A DNA stretch of 47,829 bases from JBOIBN01 sp050739575 (lineage in GTDB: Bacteria; Pseudomonadota; Gammaproteobacteria; JAKDMP01): assembly GCA_050739575.1 (NCBI GenBank), contig JBOIBN010000009.1, forward strand, positions 1-47,829, in the 5' to 3' direction. The position numbers and the translations under genes are program-made. The notes below the pieces were generated by a model. It did no database searches and had not been told where the DNA came from. It was given only the letters and a program-made list of their open reading frames with translations. Every line of letters begins with the position of its first letter. The stretch's first letter is position 1. Of this stretch, positions 33,750 to 44,846 are shown piece after piece.

Positions 33750-35170
33750 ACGAACCGATGGGCCGCGTACGTCATGTGCACATGGTCGGCATCGGCGGGG
33801 TCGGCATGAGCGGCATCGCCGAGGTGCTCATCAATCTCGGTTATGCGGTATCGGGCTCCGACCTCAAGGACGGACCGGCGCTCGCGCGGCTGCGCGAACT
33901 CGGGGCCAACATTTATCCGGAGCATCGCGCGGCCAACCTTACCGATGCCGACGTGCTGGTAACCACGAGCGCGGTCGGTGCGCGCAATCCCGAAATCGAG
34001 GCCGCGCGCAAACGGCGCATTCCGGTCATTCCGCGGGCCGAAATGCTTGCGGAGTTGATGCGCTTTCGCTACGGCATCGCCGTTGCCGGGACGCACGGCA
34101 AGACCACCACGACCAGCCTGATTGCGAGCGTATTGATCGAGGCCGGTCTCGATCCGACCTTCGTGATCGGCGGACGTCTCGAAAGCGCGGGAGTGAACGC
34201 CCGGCTCGGCCAGAGCCGCTATCTGGTTGCCGAGGCGGATGAAAGCGACGCCTCCTTCCTGCACTACCAGCCGATGCTTGCCGTCGTCACCAATGTGGAT
34301 CGCGATCATCTCGGTGCCTACGGCGGAGACTTCGGCCGGCTCGAGGCAAGCTTTGTCGAGTTCATGCGCCAGTTGCCGTTCTACGGACGCGCGATCGTCT
34401 GTGCGGACGACCCGATTCTCGCACGCTGCGCGCAGACCTTGGGACGTCCGGTTTCGACCTACGGTTTCGGTGCGGCGGATTTCAGGGCCGAAAACGTGAT
34501 CGTCGAAGGGGCACGCATGCGCTTTACCGCCGCACGTCCGGGTGCCGCGCCGCTCGCGCTCACGCTTAATCTTCCCGGGCGCCACAACGTGGCGAACGCG
34601 CTCGCCGCCGTGGCTGTCGCCGCGGAGCTGGATATTTCCGACGATGCGATCGTGGGCGCCTTCGCGGAATTTCACGGCATCGGACGACGGTTTCAGAATC
34701 TGGGTCAACTCCGGTTCGGACATGCGCGGGCGCTCCTCATAGATGACTATGCGCATCATCCGCGCGAACTTCTTGCCACCCTCGATGCTGCACGTGAGGC
34801 GTGGCCGGGGCGGCGGTTGGTCGTGGTATTTCAACCTCATCGCTATACCCGCACACGCGAGTTGCTCGATGATTTTGCCGCTGTGCTGGCGAACGTGGAC
34901 GTGCTGGTGCTCGGCGAGGTCTATCCTGCCGGCGAGAAGCCGATCGCAGGTGCGGATGCGCGGGCGCTGGCGCGCGCGATTCGCGGCCGCGGCCGGCTGG
35001 AGCCGGTGTTTCTGCCGGATTTTTCCGAATTGCCGGCGACGCTCGATGCCCTCGTGAGCGACGGTGATCTGGTACTCACACTGGGGGCAGGCGACATCGG
35101 CCGCCACGCGCGCGATCTCGCCGCGCTGCGGCAGGCGGCGACGCGTGTGGAGGCAGTCGATGCGCGCTGA
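33746..35170 (+). CDS. murC: UDP-MurNAc:L-alanine ligase
   Basis: MurC adds the first amino acid to UDP-MurNAc. The 474-residue protein has HMVGIGGVGMSGIAEVL, VAGTHGKTTTTSLIASVL (ATP loop), VAEADESDASFLHY, NVDRDHLGAYGG and LIDDYAHHPRELLATL, followed by FQPHRYTRTREL. The length is normal, so it is not fused to MurB or Ddl. In most related bacteria murB and ddl, or at least ddl, come next; here the gene instead overlaps ftsQ by 11 nt. Confidence 0.96.
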   Translation: MNEPMGRVRHVHMVGIGGVGMSGIAEVLINLGYAVSGSDLKDGPALARLRELGANIYPEHRAANLTDADVLVTTSAVGARNPEIEAARKRRIPVIPRAEMLAELMRFRYGIAVAGTHGKTTTTSLIASVLIEAGLDPTFVIGGRLESAGVNARLGQSRYLVAEADESDASFLHYQPMLAVVTNVDRDHLGAYGGDFGRLEASFVEFMRQLPFYGRAIVCADDPILARCAQTLGRPVSTYGFGAADFRAENVIVEGARMRFTAARPGAAPLALTLNLPGRHNVANALAAVAVAAELDISDDAIVGAFAEFHGIGRRFQNLGQLRFGHARALLIDDYAHHPRELLATLDAAREAWPGRRLVVVFQPHRYTRTRELLDDFAAVLANVDVLVLGEVYPAGEKPIAGADARALARAIRGRGRLEPVFLPDFSELPATLDALVSDGDLVLTLGAGDIGRHARDLAALRQAATRVEAVDAR

Positions 35171-35921
35171 GGCGATTGCGCTTTCGCCCCAGCGCTGGTC
35201 GCAGCGCGGCCGGGGATGGTTGTTGATTGCGGCGCTGGCGACCGCGGTCGTCGTCTTCGCGCGATTCTTTTTTGTGGTGCCGGCGGGACCACCGGTGACG
35301 CAGATCGCCGTCAGCGTTTCCGACGGTGCGCCGCTCTCGCCGGCGGCGGTTCGCGCTGCGGCGCTCCCGGTGCTGCAAGACGGCCTGTTCACGGTGAATC
35401 TCGATGCGGTGCGCGCGCGGGTGGAAGCCTTGCCGTGGGTCGCGCACGCCCGGGTACGCCGCCAGTGGCCGGGCACGCTCGCGATTGACGTGACGCTCGA
35501 GCAGCCCGTCGCGCACTGGAACGCTGCGGCGCTACTTGGCGCTTCGGGGCAGGTTTTCAGTCCACCGCAGGCGCCGCGATTCGCGAACCTGCCGCGGCTC
35601 TCCGGCCCGCCGGGCAGTGCGGCGGAACTGTTTGCGGACTTCTCCCGTGCCCGCGCGTTGGTGGCGCCGCGACACTTGGTCATTCGGGCCATGCGCGAGA
35701 ACGCTCGCGGTGAACTCGGCGTCGTGTTCGCCGGCGGACTCGTGCTCGAGCTGGGTCGCGACCGGCCGCTTGTACAGCTCCACCGCTTCGTTGCGGTCGC
35801 GGTACCGGCGCTCGGACCGGCGCTCGCTCGAGCCGCGACGATTGATATGCGCTATCCGAACGGATTCGCGGTGGCTTGGCGAGACAACACGGATGAGGGA
35901 AATCATGGCCAGAAAAACTGA
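35160..35921 (+). CDS. ftsQ: Cell division protein FtsQ
   Basis: A 253-residue bitopic divisome protein. A short cytoplasmic tail and one membrane helix (WLLIAALATAVVVFARFFFVV) come first. Then follows a POTRA domain with the usual GLFTVNLDAVRARVEALPWVAHARVRRQWPGTLAIDVTLEQPVAHWN, and then the beta domain (LVLELGRDRPLVQLHRFVAV; DMRYPNGFAVAW). The start is the ATG at 35160 within the last codons of murC; codons further upstream are in murC. It overlaps ftsA by 17 nt. It recruits FtsL and FtsB. Confidence 0.93.
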   Translation: MRAEAIALSPQRWSQRGRGWLLIAALATAVVVFARFFFVVPAGPPVTQIAVSVSDGAPLSPAAVRAAALPVLQDGLFTVNLDAVRARVEALPWVAHARVRRQWPGTLAIDVTLEQPVAHWNAAALLGASGQVFSPPQAPRFANLPRLSGPPGSAAELFADFSRARALVAPRHLVIRAMRENARGELGVVFAGGLVLELGRDRPLVQLHRFVAVAVPALGPALARAATIDMRYPNGFAVAWRDNTDEGNHGQKN

Positions 35922-37158
35922 ACGGCGACTCGTCGTCGGGCTCGACATCGGCACCTCGAAAGTCGTTGCGATCGTCGGCGAACTCGCACCCGACGGCACG
36001 ATCGAGGTGGTGGGCGTCGGCTCGCATCCTTCGCGCGGACTCAAGAGAGGGGTGGTGGTGAACATCGAATCCACCGTGCAGTCCATTCAGCGCGCAGTGG
36101 AAGAGGCCGAACTCATGGCCGGCTGCGAGATTCACTCGGTCTACGCCGGTATCGCCGGCTCCCACGTGAAAAGTCTTAACTCGCACGGCATCGTCGGCAT
36201 CCGGGGGGGCAAGGACAAGGACAAGGAGATCGCCGCCGCCGATGTCGAGCGCGTGATCGAGGCCGCCCGCTCCTTTCCGATCCCGGGAGACCAAGAGATT
36301 CTCCACGTCATCCCGCAGGAATTCGTCATTGACAACCAGGACGGCATCCGCGAGCCGGTGGGCATGTCCGGCGTGCGTCTGGAAGCGCGCGTGCACATCG
36401 TGACCGGTGCGATCTCCGCGGTGCAGAACATAGACAAATGCGTGCGCCGCTGCGGCCTTTCCGTGGACGACATCGTGCTCGAACAGCTCGCGTCTAGCTA
36501 TTCGGTGCTCACCGAAGACGAAAAGGATCTCGGCGTCTGCCTGATAGATATCGGCGGCGGCACCACCGACATCGCGATTTTCTCCGAGGGCGGACTGCGC
36601 CACACCTCGGTGCTTCCGATCGCCGGCGATCAGGTGACCAACGACATCGCGATCGCGCTCAGGACGCCCACCAAGAGCGCCGAGGAGATCAAGCTCAAAT
36701 TTGCCTGCGCGTTGCCGCAGCTCGCTTCGAGCGCGGAAACCATCGAGGTACCCAGCGTCGGCGAGCGTCCGCCGCGACGCCTCGCGCGCCAGACCCTGGC
36801 CGAGGTGGTGGAGCCGCGCTATGCGGAACTCTTTGCGCTCATCCAGGCGGAGATCCGGCGCAGCGGTTTCGAGGACATGATCGCCGCCGGCATCGTGCTC
36901 ACCGGCGGCGCTTCCAAGATGGAGGGCGCAGTGGAACTCGCCGAAGACATCTTTCACATGCCGGTCCGTTTGGGTGCGCCGACCGGCGTGGCCGGGCTTG
37001 TCGAAGTCGTGCGCAATCCGATCCACGCGACCGGTGTCGGGCTGCTCATCTATGCACGCGAAGCGCTCGTCGGGAGACGCGGACCCGAACACCCGCGCGG
37101 CGGTGGATTAAGCGACATATTCGAGCGGATGCGTCGCTGGTTCGAGGGGAATTTCTGA
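35905..37158 (+). CDS. ftsA: Cell division protein FtsA
   Basis: An actin-like protein that ties FtsZ filaments to the inner membrane. From the ATG at 35905, with GAGGGA four bases before it, it has 417 residues. Phosphate-1 motif is VVGLDIGTSKVVAIVGE; the 1C domain contains AGIAGSHVKSLNSHG; phosphate-2 is VCLIDIGGGTTDIAIF; the adenosine motif is GIVLTGGASKMEGAVELA. The C terminus, SDIFERMRRWFEGNF, is the amphipathic membrane-targeting helix. An earlier ATG at 35893 would add four residues. Confidence 0.96.
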   Translation: MARKTERRLVVGLDIGTSKVVAIVGELAPDGTIEVVGVGSHPSRGLKRGVVVNIESTVQSIQRAVEEAELMAGCEIHSVYAGIAGSHVKSLNSHGIVGIRGGKDKDKEIAAADVERVIEAARSFPIPGDQEILHVIPQEFVIDNQDGIREPVGMSGVRLEARVHIVTGAISAVQNIDKCVRRCGLSVDDIVLEQLASSYSVLTEDEKDLGVCLIDIGGGTTDIAIFSEGGLRHTSVLPIAGDQVTNDIAIALRTPTKSAEEIKLKFACALPQLASSAETIEVPSVGERPPRRLARQTLAEVVEPRYAELFALIQAEIRRSGFEDMIAAGIVLTGGASKMEGAVELAEDIFHMPVRLGAPTGVAGLVEVVRNPIHATGVGLLIYAREALVGRRGPEHPRGGGLSDIFERMRRWFEGNF

Positions 37159-37200
37159 TTGTCGTAATTTTTAACCCATGCTGACCACAGGAGATGTGCC

Positions 37201-38364
37201 ATGTTTGAACTGATGGATGGAGTAAACCAGGAGGCCGTGATCAAGGTCATCGGAGTGGGCGGCGGCGGCGGCAACGCCGTGCGTCACATGGTGGCTTCCG
37301 GCATTGAAGGAGTGGATTTCATTTGTGCCAATACCGATGCCCAGGCCCTCAGAAGCACCAACGCCAAGACGGTGCTCCAACTCGGGGCGGGCATCACCCG
37401 CGGGCTTGGCGCAGGGGCTGACCCCGAGGTCGGCCGGCAGGCGGCGATGGAAGACCGCGAACGCATCCTCGAGGTGATCGGCGGCTGCAACCTGTTGTTC
37501 ATCACCGCCGGGATGGGTGGCGGCACGGGAACGGGCGGCGCGCCGGTCGTGGCCCAGATCGCGAAGGAAGCGGGGGCTCTCGTCGTCGCCGTCGTCACCA
37601 AGCCCTTCGGCTGGGAAGGCAAGCAGCGTAACGGCGTCGCCGAGCAGGGCCTGAACGAACTCGCCCGCTACGTGGATTCGCTGATCACGATCCCGAACGA
37701 CAAGCTGCTCAAGGTGCTCGATAGCAAGACCACGCTGCTCGAGGCCTTCGGAACGGCCAACGACGTACTCGCCGGCGCGGTGCAGGGGATTGCGGAGCTG
37801 ATCACCCGTCCCGGCCTGATCAACGTGGACTTCGCCGATGTGCGCACCGTGATGGCCGAGATGGGCATGGCCATGATGGGTTCCGGCGCGGCCAGGGGCG
37901 AGGAGCGCGCGCGCCGTGCGACTGAGGACGCGATCGCGAGCCCGCTGCTCGAAGACGTGTCGCTTTCCGGCGTCAAGGGGATACTCGCCAACATCACCGC
38001 GGGCATGGATCTGTCCATCGGCGAGTTCGACGAGGTCGGGAACATTCTTCGCGATATCGCGTCCGACGATGCGACAGTGGTCGTCGGCACGGTAATCGAT
38101 CCGGCGATGACCGAGGGTGAGATCAGGGTCACGGTGGTCGCGACCGGACTGGGACACAGCCGCCGGGAAGCAGAGCGCCCGGAGATCAAGCTGGTTGCCC
38201 GGGGCGGCGGTCAAGCGGAAGTGATGAGCGGAATTGACGAAAAATTGCTCGATACGCCGACCATCATCCGGCAGCGCCGGGAGTCCCGGGATTCGGTTCG
38301 ACTGGACCCGTCGGATCCACGTTATTTGGACATTCCGGCCTTTTTGCGGCGCCAGGCGGATTGA
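37201..38364 (+). CDS. ftsZ: Cell division GTPase FtsZ
   Basis: The tubulin-like protein of the Z ring, 387 residues. The first glycine loop IGVGGGGGNAVRHM and the tubulin signature GGGTGTG (residues 106-112) are exact. The T7 loop region (NVDFADVRTVMAEMGMAMMG) carries the catalytic Asp. The C-terminal tail ends DIPAFLRRQAD, the conserved peptide that binds FtsA, ZipA and, relevant here, ZapD. The ribosome site AGGAGA is 7 nt before the ATG. The 42-bp gap after ftsA is one of the largest in the cluster. Confidence 0.98.
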   Translation: MFELMDGVNQEAVIKVIGVGGGGGNAVRHMVASGIEGVDFICANTDAQALRSTNAKTVLQLGAGITRGLGAGADPEVGRQAAMEDRERILEVIGGCNLLFITAGMGGGTGTGGAPVVAQIAKEAGALVVAVVTKPFGWEGKQRNGVAEQGLNELARYVDSLITIPNDKLLKVLDSKTTLLEAFGTANDVLAGAVQGIAELITRPGLINVDFADVRTVMAEMGMAMMGSGAARGEERARRATEDAIASPLLEDVSLSGVKGILANITAGMDLSIGEFDEVGNILRDIASDDATVVVGTVIDPAMTEGEIRVTVVATGLGHSRREAERPEIKLVARGGGQAEVMSGIDEKLLDTPTIIRQRRESRDSVRLDPSDPRYLDIPAFLRRQAD

Positions 38365-38484
38365 TCCGGCCGAACCGGAAAAGGAGAGAAAGCCGTGACA
38401 CAGCACAAGGCTTATGTTAGCCTACCGAAATCACGCCGTCCGCATTCGCCGAACGGTGCTGTTTCCAAGCGTGCAATGGAGCCA

Positions 38485-39405
38485 ATGGTAAAGCAACGGA
38501 CCTTGAAAAACAGTATCCGGGCGACCGGTGTCGGCCTGCATACCGGGCAAAAGGTCTTCATGACGCTAAGGCCCGCCGCAGCGGACACCGGTATCGTGTT
38601 TCGTCGGGTGGATCTTGCGCCGCCGGTGGAAATTCGGGCCGAAGCCCATTGCGTGGGTGATACCACCCTCGGGACCACCCTGAGGGCCGGCGACGTACGC
38701 ATTGCGACAGTGGAACATCTGCTTTCCGCGCTGGCGGGGCTGGGTGTGGACAACGCGTATGTGGATCTATCGGCGCCCGAGGTGCCGATCATGGACGGCA
38801 GCGCCGGTCCTTTCGTATTCCTGATCCAGTCGGCGGGCATTGAAGAGCAGGCCGCCGCCAAGCGCTTCATCCGCATCAAGAAGATGGTGGAGGTGCGGCA
38901 GGACGACAAATGGGCGCGACTGGAACCCCACGAGGGATTCAGCGTCGGCATCGAGATTGAGTTCGACCACCCGATCTTCAAACAGCACACCCGTCGCAGC
39001 CTGGTCAATTTTTCGAGCACCTCCTTCGTCAAGGAAGTGAGCCGCGCGCGCACCTTCGGCTTTTTGCGCGACATCGAGTATCTGCGCCGGCGCAACCTGA
39101 CGCTCGGAGCCTCGCTCGACAACGCCATTGCGCTAGACGAATTTCATATTCTGAACGAGGACGGCTTGCGTTCCGAAGACGAATTTGTCAAGCACAAGAT
39201 TCTCGATGCAGTGGGTGATCTCTATCTGCTGGGACGCACGTTGATCGGCCGCTACATGGCGTACAAACCCGGGCATGGCCTGAACAACGCAATTCTGCGG
39301 GCGCTGCTGGCCGACGCCACGGCGTATGAAGAGGTGGTTTTCAAGGAAACGGAAGGTGTGCCGATTTCCTATGCGGGCCCGGCCTGGGGTCCGGTCGCCG
39401 GCTGA
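38485..39405 (+). CDS. lpxC: UDP-3-O-acyl-N-acetylglucosamine deacetylase LpxC
   Basis: LpxC carries out the committed step of lipid A synthesis. From the ATG at 38485 it starts MVKQRTLKNSIRATGVGLHTGQ, as in E. coli, and has 306 residues. The zinc ligands are the His of TVEHLLSALAG, and His and Asp of KHKILDAVGDLYLLG; the catalytic His is in GHGLNNAILRALL. The frame stays open upstream to a GTG at 38395 that has a strong ribosome site (AAAAGGAGAG), which would add 30 residues unlike anything usual. GTGACA there could also be a -35 box with a weak -10 (TAGCCT) 17 nt on. The true start is therefore uncertain. Confidence 0.94.
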   Translation: MVKQRTLKNSIRATGVGLHTGQKVFMTLRPAAADTGIVFRRVDLAPPVEIRAEAHCVGDTTLGTTLRAGDVRIATVEHLLSALAGLGVDNAYVDLSAPEVPIMDGSAGPFVFLIQSAGIEEQAAAKRFIRIKKMVEVRQDDKWARLEPHEGFSVGIEIEFDHPIFKQHTRRSLVNFSSTSFVKEVSRARTFGFLRDIEYLRRRNLTLGASLDNAIALDEFHILNEDGLRSEDEFVKHKILDAVGDLYLLGRTLIGRYMAYKPGHGLNNAILRALLADATAYEEVVFKETEGVPISYAGPAWGPVAG

Positions 39406-39830
39406 GTTTCGGCCAGGCGTTTGAGGGCTGCGGCCAGCGCCGGGTCCTTGATGGTGCGGGCGGCACTGCGCAGAGTGGCAGTCGCGCGGGCGGAAAGCGG
39501 GAGCCGTTGCGACGGCGCAGATTGGAAGACTGCGGGCAGGGTACGAAACTCCAACCGTGGTCGCAGGCCCAGGAAAGGTAGAGCCGCCGCTTCCAGCATC
39601 GGTGCGTGATAGCGCAGACGGGTGCACCAGGCGGCGGAGTCGGAAAACAGGATCAGGCGTCCGGGAGCGGCGGTGCTGACGCCGACCAGGTGGACCGACT
39701 CGGTGGCGGGTAGAACTGCGGCGACAGCGTCGCGTAAAAGAGCCAGTTCGCGGGCCCATCGGTAGACGGCACCGAGGGGCTCATCGAGAGTCAGGCGTTC
39801 GAGGCGGGATTTGCTGCTCAACGCGATCAT
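39369..39830 (-). CDS. DciA-like DUF721 protein
   Basis: A 153-residue protein of the DUF721 family. In bacteria without DnaC or DnaI, DciA proteins of this family help load the replicative helicase. The domain spans about residues 15-110 (LALLRDAVAAVLP, LVGVSTAAPGRLILFSDSAAWCTRLRYHAPML), and a helical tail follows. The position between lpxC and an M23 peptidase gene before secA is the usual one in pseudomonads and relatives. Its 3' end overlaps the lpxC end by 37 nt on the opposite strand. Its start lies 12 nt from the divergent M23 start. Confidence 0.8.
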   Translation of the reverse strand: MIALSSKSRLERLTLDEPLGAVYRWARELALLRDAVAAVLPATESVHLVGVSTAAPGRLILFSDSAAWCTRLRYHAPMLEAAALPFLGLRPRLEFRTLPAVFQSAPSQRLPLSARATATLRSAARTIKDPALAAALKRLAETQPATGPQAGPA

Positions 39831-39842
39831 GGAATCGGATTA

Positions 39843-40778
39843 ATGCACATCATTGTAATGCGCCGCAGGCAAGGGCCACGCCGTATCGAACTGGGTCGCC
39901 GGCACGCTGGCGCGGCCGCCTTCGCGACGCTCGTACTAGTCGTGGCTCTGGGTGCCGGAGGTTATGTACTCGGTGGCAGCGGGCAACATCGCAGCGGGTC
40001 CCCGAACGACGAAGTCGCGATCATGCGCGCCAAACTGCTCAGTGAATCCGCCGTACTGGCGGAAATGCGGATCCAAAGCCAAGCCGGCATCAATGCCATC
40101 GCGGCGCGCATGGCCCGGCTGGACGCCCAGGTCAACCAACTGAACGCCCTGGGCGGCCAGATCGTCAAACTCACCGGCCTCAAGAAGAGCAGCTTCAACT
40201 TCAATGCCGTGCCCGGCGAGGGTGGCCCGGCCCCCGCGAGAGAAGTGCCTTGGCAGGCGAACAACCTGAACACGGCCGTTACCGCGCTTTCATCGCGTGT
40301 ATGGAACCAGGAGCGCGAGCTTTCGGCTCTGGAAACGTTTCTCCTTCACGAGCAGCTCAGTTCCGAGGTTATTCCGCGCGGCAAGCCGTTCAGCGGAGGT
40401 TACGTGTCTTCGCCTTTCGGCTGGCGCACCGATCCCTTTACAGGAGAGCGCGAGTTCCACGAGGGGATAGATCTTGCCGGCCCCATGGGCGACAGCGTAC
40501 ACGCCATCGCATCGGGTATCGTGACCTGGGCCGGCCCGCGCGACGGCTACGGCAAGCTCGTCGTCGTGAACGATGGCGGCGGCTACAGCACGTATTACGC
40601 TCACAGCGAAAAGGTGCTGGTCAAGGTCGGTCAAATCGTCCGGCGCGGCGATCCGATTGCACTCCTGGGCTCTACCGGACGCTCTACGGGCCCGCATGTC
40701 CACCTCGAAGTGCACTACAAGGGCAAGCCCGTGAATCCCTGGAAATACGTGATCGGCAGCAACCCGGTTCACGGCTAG
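39843..40778 (+). CDS. M23 family metallopeptidase (membrane-anchored)
   Basis: A 311-residue peptidoglycan hydrolase or hydrolase-like regulator. It has a cytoplasmic stub, one membrane helix (FATLVLVVALGAGGYVL), a long helical region likely to be a coiled coil (MRAKLLSESAVLAEM to QVNQLNALGGQI), and a C-terminal LytM domain. The zinc motifs are HEGIDLA (HxxxD) and HVHLEV (HxH), both intact, so it is probably active. SSPFGWRTDPFTGEREFHEG is the usual opening of the domain. The membrane anchor plus coiled coil resembles the division proteins of the EnvC/NlpD type as well as Mep-type enzymes. It precedes secA, as in pseudomonads. Confidence 0.88.
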   Translation: MHIIVMRRRQGPRRIELGRRHAGAAAFATLVLVVALGAGGYVLGGSGQHRSGSPNDEVAIMRAKLLSESAVLAEMRIQSQAGINAIAARMARLDAQVNQLNALGGQIVKLTGLKKSSFNFNAVPGEGGPAPAREVPWQANNLNTAVTALSSRVWNQERELSALETFLLHEQLSSEVIPRGKPFSGGYVSSPFGWRTDPFTGEREFHEGIDLAGPMGDSVHAIASGIVTWAGPRDGYGKLVVVNDGGGYSTYYAHSEKVLVKVGQIVRRGDPIALLGSTGRSTGPHVHLEVHYKGKPVNPWKYVIGSNPVHG

Positions 40779-40794
40779 CGAACACGGACTGTCG

Positions 40795-40876
40795 CAGCCG
40801 CCTGCCCGCGGCGGCTGTGTCCTCGCCCTGTTAAAATAATCGATTGATTCCAAAGATGTCGGGGCGCCGATCGGCG
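40795..40876 (+). promoter_or_regulatory. Structured leader between the M23 gene and secA
   Basis: CAGCCGCC (40795-40802) pairs with GGCGGCTG (40810-40817) and may end the M23 transcript. TAAAAT at 40832-40837 could be a -10 box. Then comes a 12-bp perfect palindrome CGCCGATCGGCG (40865-40876) followed by TTTT, 20 nt before the secA start. It could act as an attenuator or as an operator. No secM-like coding leader is seen. Confidence 0.35.
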
Positions 40877-40896
40877 TTTTCCGACGGGTTTATCCA

Positions 40897-43635
<2,739 letters not shown>

Positions 43636-43706
43636 CGGATTTCGATTCCTCGCGGAAGCAGTGGTCGTTGCGGCCGCGAACCCATGGGACGCTCGAATTT
43701 TGCAAA

Positions 43707-43735
43707 GGGATCGCGGCGGAGACCGCCGCTCCCAC
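43707..43735 (-). repeat. REP-like palindromic element, minus orientation
   Basis: Read on the minus strand it begins GTGGGAGCGGCGG, has a 3-nt loop and closes CCGCCGCGATCCC: a perfect 7-bp stem (43713-43719 with 43723-43729) framed by GTGGGAG and GATCCC. This is the layout of REP elements in pseudomonads and related gammaproteobacteria, which are mobilised by RAYT transposases. It lies in the secA-Nudix gap, opposite in direction to the next element. Confidence 0.65.
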
Positions 43736-43762
43736 GGTAATGCACTTTGGCCGCAGGGTACG

Positions 43763-43790
43763 GTAGGAGCGGTCGTCCCGACTGCGATCC
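43763..43790 (+). repeat. REP-like palindromic element, plus orientation
   Basis: It begins GTAGGAGC, has stem GCGGTCG (43769-43775) and CGACTGC (43779-43785) with one mismatch, and ends GATCC. Together with the element 28 nt to its left it makes an inverted pair (a BIME-like unit). It ends 6 nt before the start codon of the Nudix gene and leaves no room for a normal ribosome site. Confidence 0.6.
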
Positions 43791-43796
43791 GCCTCC

Positions 43797-44747
43797 ATGA
43801 AAACGATCGAAGTTGCCGCCGGCGTGCTGCAAGGTGCGGACGGCAAGGTGCTGGTCGGCGAGCGACCCGCATCGAAGCCGCTGGCGGGACATCTCGAATT
43901 TCCAGGCGGCAAGCTCGAACCCGGTGAAACGCCGGTCGCCGCACTCGTCCGCGAACTCGAAGAAGAGCTGGGCATTTCCTTTGACGAATCGCGCCTGCGG
44001 CCGCTGATCCGTTTCGCGCATGCGTATCCGGAGTTCGACGCGCTGCTGCATGTGTATCGGCTCGCAAGCTGGCGCGGCAAACCCCATGCGCGGGAAGACC
44101 AGCGTTTGAGTTGGTATAGCCCGGCGGATTTATACGCTGCTCCACTGTTGCCCGCCAACCGTCCGATTCTGAATGCGCTCGAATTGCCTGCGACGCTGCT
44201 GGTCACGCCCGAACCGCTGCCGGGCGAGAGCGAAGGCTTTATCCATTGCTTCAAACAGGCGCTCGCGAAAGATTCGCCCGGCGGGGCGATGCTGCGTCTA
44301 CGCGATCCGATGCTTCTCGATGCGCTCGCTCCAACGCTTGCCGCGACGGCAAAGGCGAGCGGGAAAATCCTTCTGCTCAACACCGGGGCGGTGACGGCAC
44401 CGCCGTCCGGCTTCGCCGGGGTGCATCTGCCGGCCGCCGTGCTCGTCACGCTCGATGCACGTCCCGCCGTCGCCGGTTGGATCGGCGCTTCCGTACACAA
44501 CGTCGAGGAGGCGGCGCACGCCCGCAAACTCGGTCTCGACTACGTGATTGTGGGCAGCGTGCGCGCAACATCGTCGCATCCCGGCACGCCGCCGCTTGGC
44601 TGGAACGGCTTCGGGAAGATCGTCGCGGCTGCCGGCATCCCCGCCTACGCGATCGGCGGCATGACGCCCGCGGATCTACCGAAAGTGCGGGCGCATTGGG
44701 GGCAGGGGATCGCCGCCATCCGCGCCTTCTGGCCGCAAACGGCCTGA
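43797..44747 (+). CDS. Nudix hydrolase fused to a ThiE-like domain (MutT family)
   Basis: A 316-residue two-domain protein. Residues 1-130 form a MutT-type Nudix domain that may clean oxidised GTP; the Nudix box is complete (GGKLEPGETPVAALVRELEEELGI). From about residue 145 a ThiE-like TIM barrel follows, with LLNTGAV, GVHLPAAVL, IGASVHNVEEAAHARKLGLDYVIVGSVRAT and AIGGMTPADLPKV. The fusion is common next to secA in pseudomonads and relatives, and the ThiE part is thought not to make thiamine phosphate in them. A REP-like element abuts the start, and no Shine-Dalgarno is seen. The stop codon lies inside the left arm of a long inverted repeat. Confidence 0.88.
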   Translation: MKTIEVAAGVLQGADGKVLVGERPASKPLAGHLEFPGGKLEPGETPVAALVRELEEELGISFDESRLRPLIRFAHAYPEFDALLHVYRLASWRGKPHAREDQRLSWYSPADLYAAPLLPANRPILNALELPATLLVTPEPLPGESEGFIHCFKQALAKDSPGGAMLRLRDPMLLDALAPTLAATAKASGKILLLNTGAVTAPPSGFAGVHLPAAVLVTLDARPAVAGWIGASVHNVEEAAHARKLGLDYVIVGSVRATSSHPGTPPLGWNGFGKIVAAAGIPAYAIGGMTPADLPKVRAHWGQGIAAIRAFWPQTA

Positions 44748-44807
44748 GAGCTACTGCGCTCCGGCCACGTCCAAGCTGTCTTCGCTCGCTACGCTCTCAG
44801 GCCGTTT
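44737..44807. repeat. 15-bp perfect inverted repeat after the Nudix gene
   Basis: AAACGGCCTGAGAGC (44737-44751) and GCTCTCAGGCCGTTT (44793-44807) are exact reverse complements around a 41-nt loop. The left arm includes the last codons and stop of the Nudix gene. No T-tract follows, so a simple terminator is doubtful; it may be a processed or bidirectional RNA structure, or the edge of an inserted segment that holds hicBA. Confidence 0.7.
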
Positions 44808-44846
44808 CCACCGTCAAGTTCCAGTCTCGTTCCTAATAATAGGATC

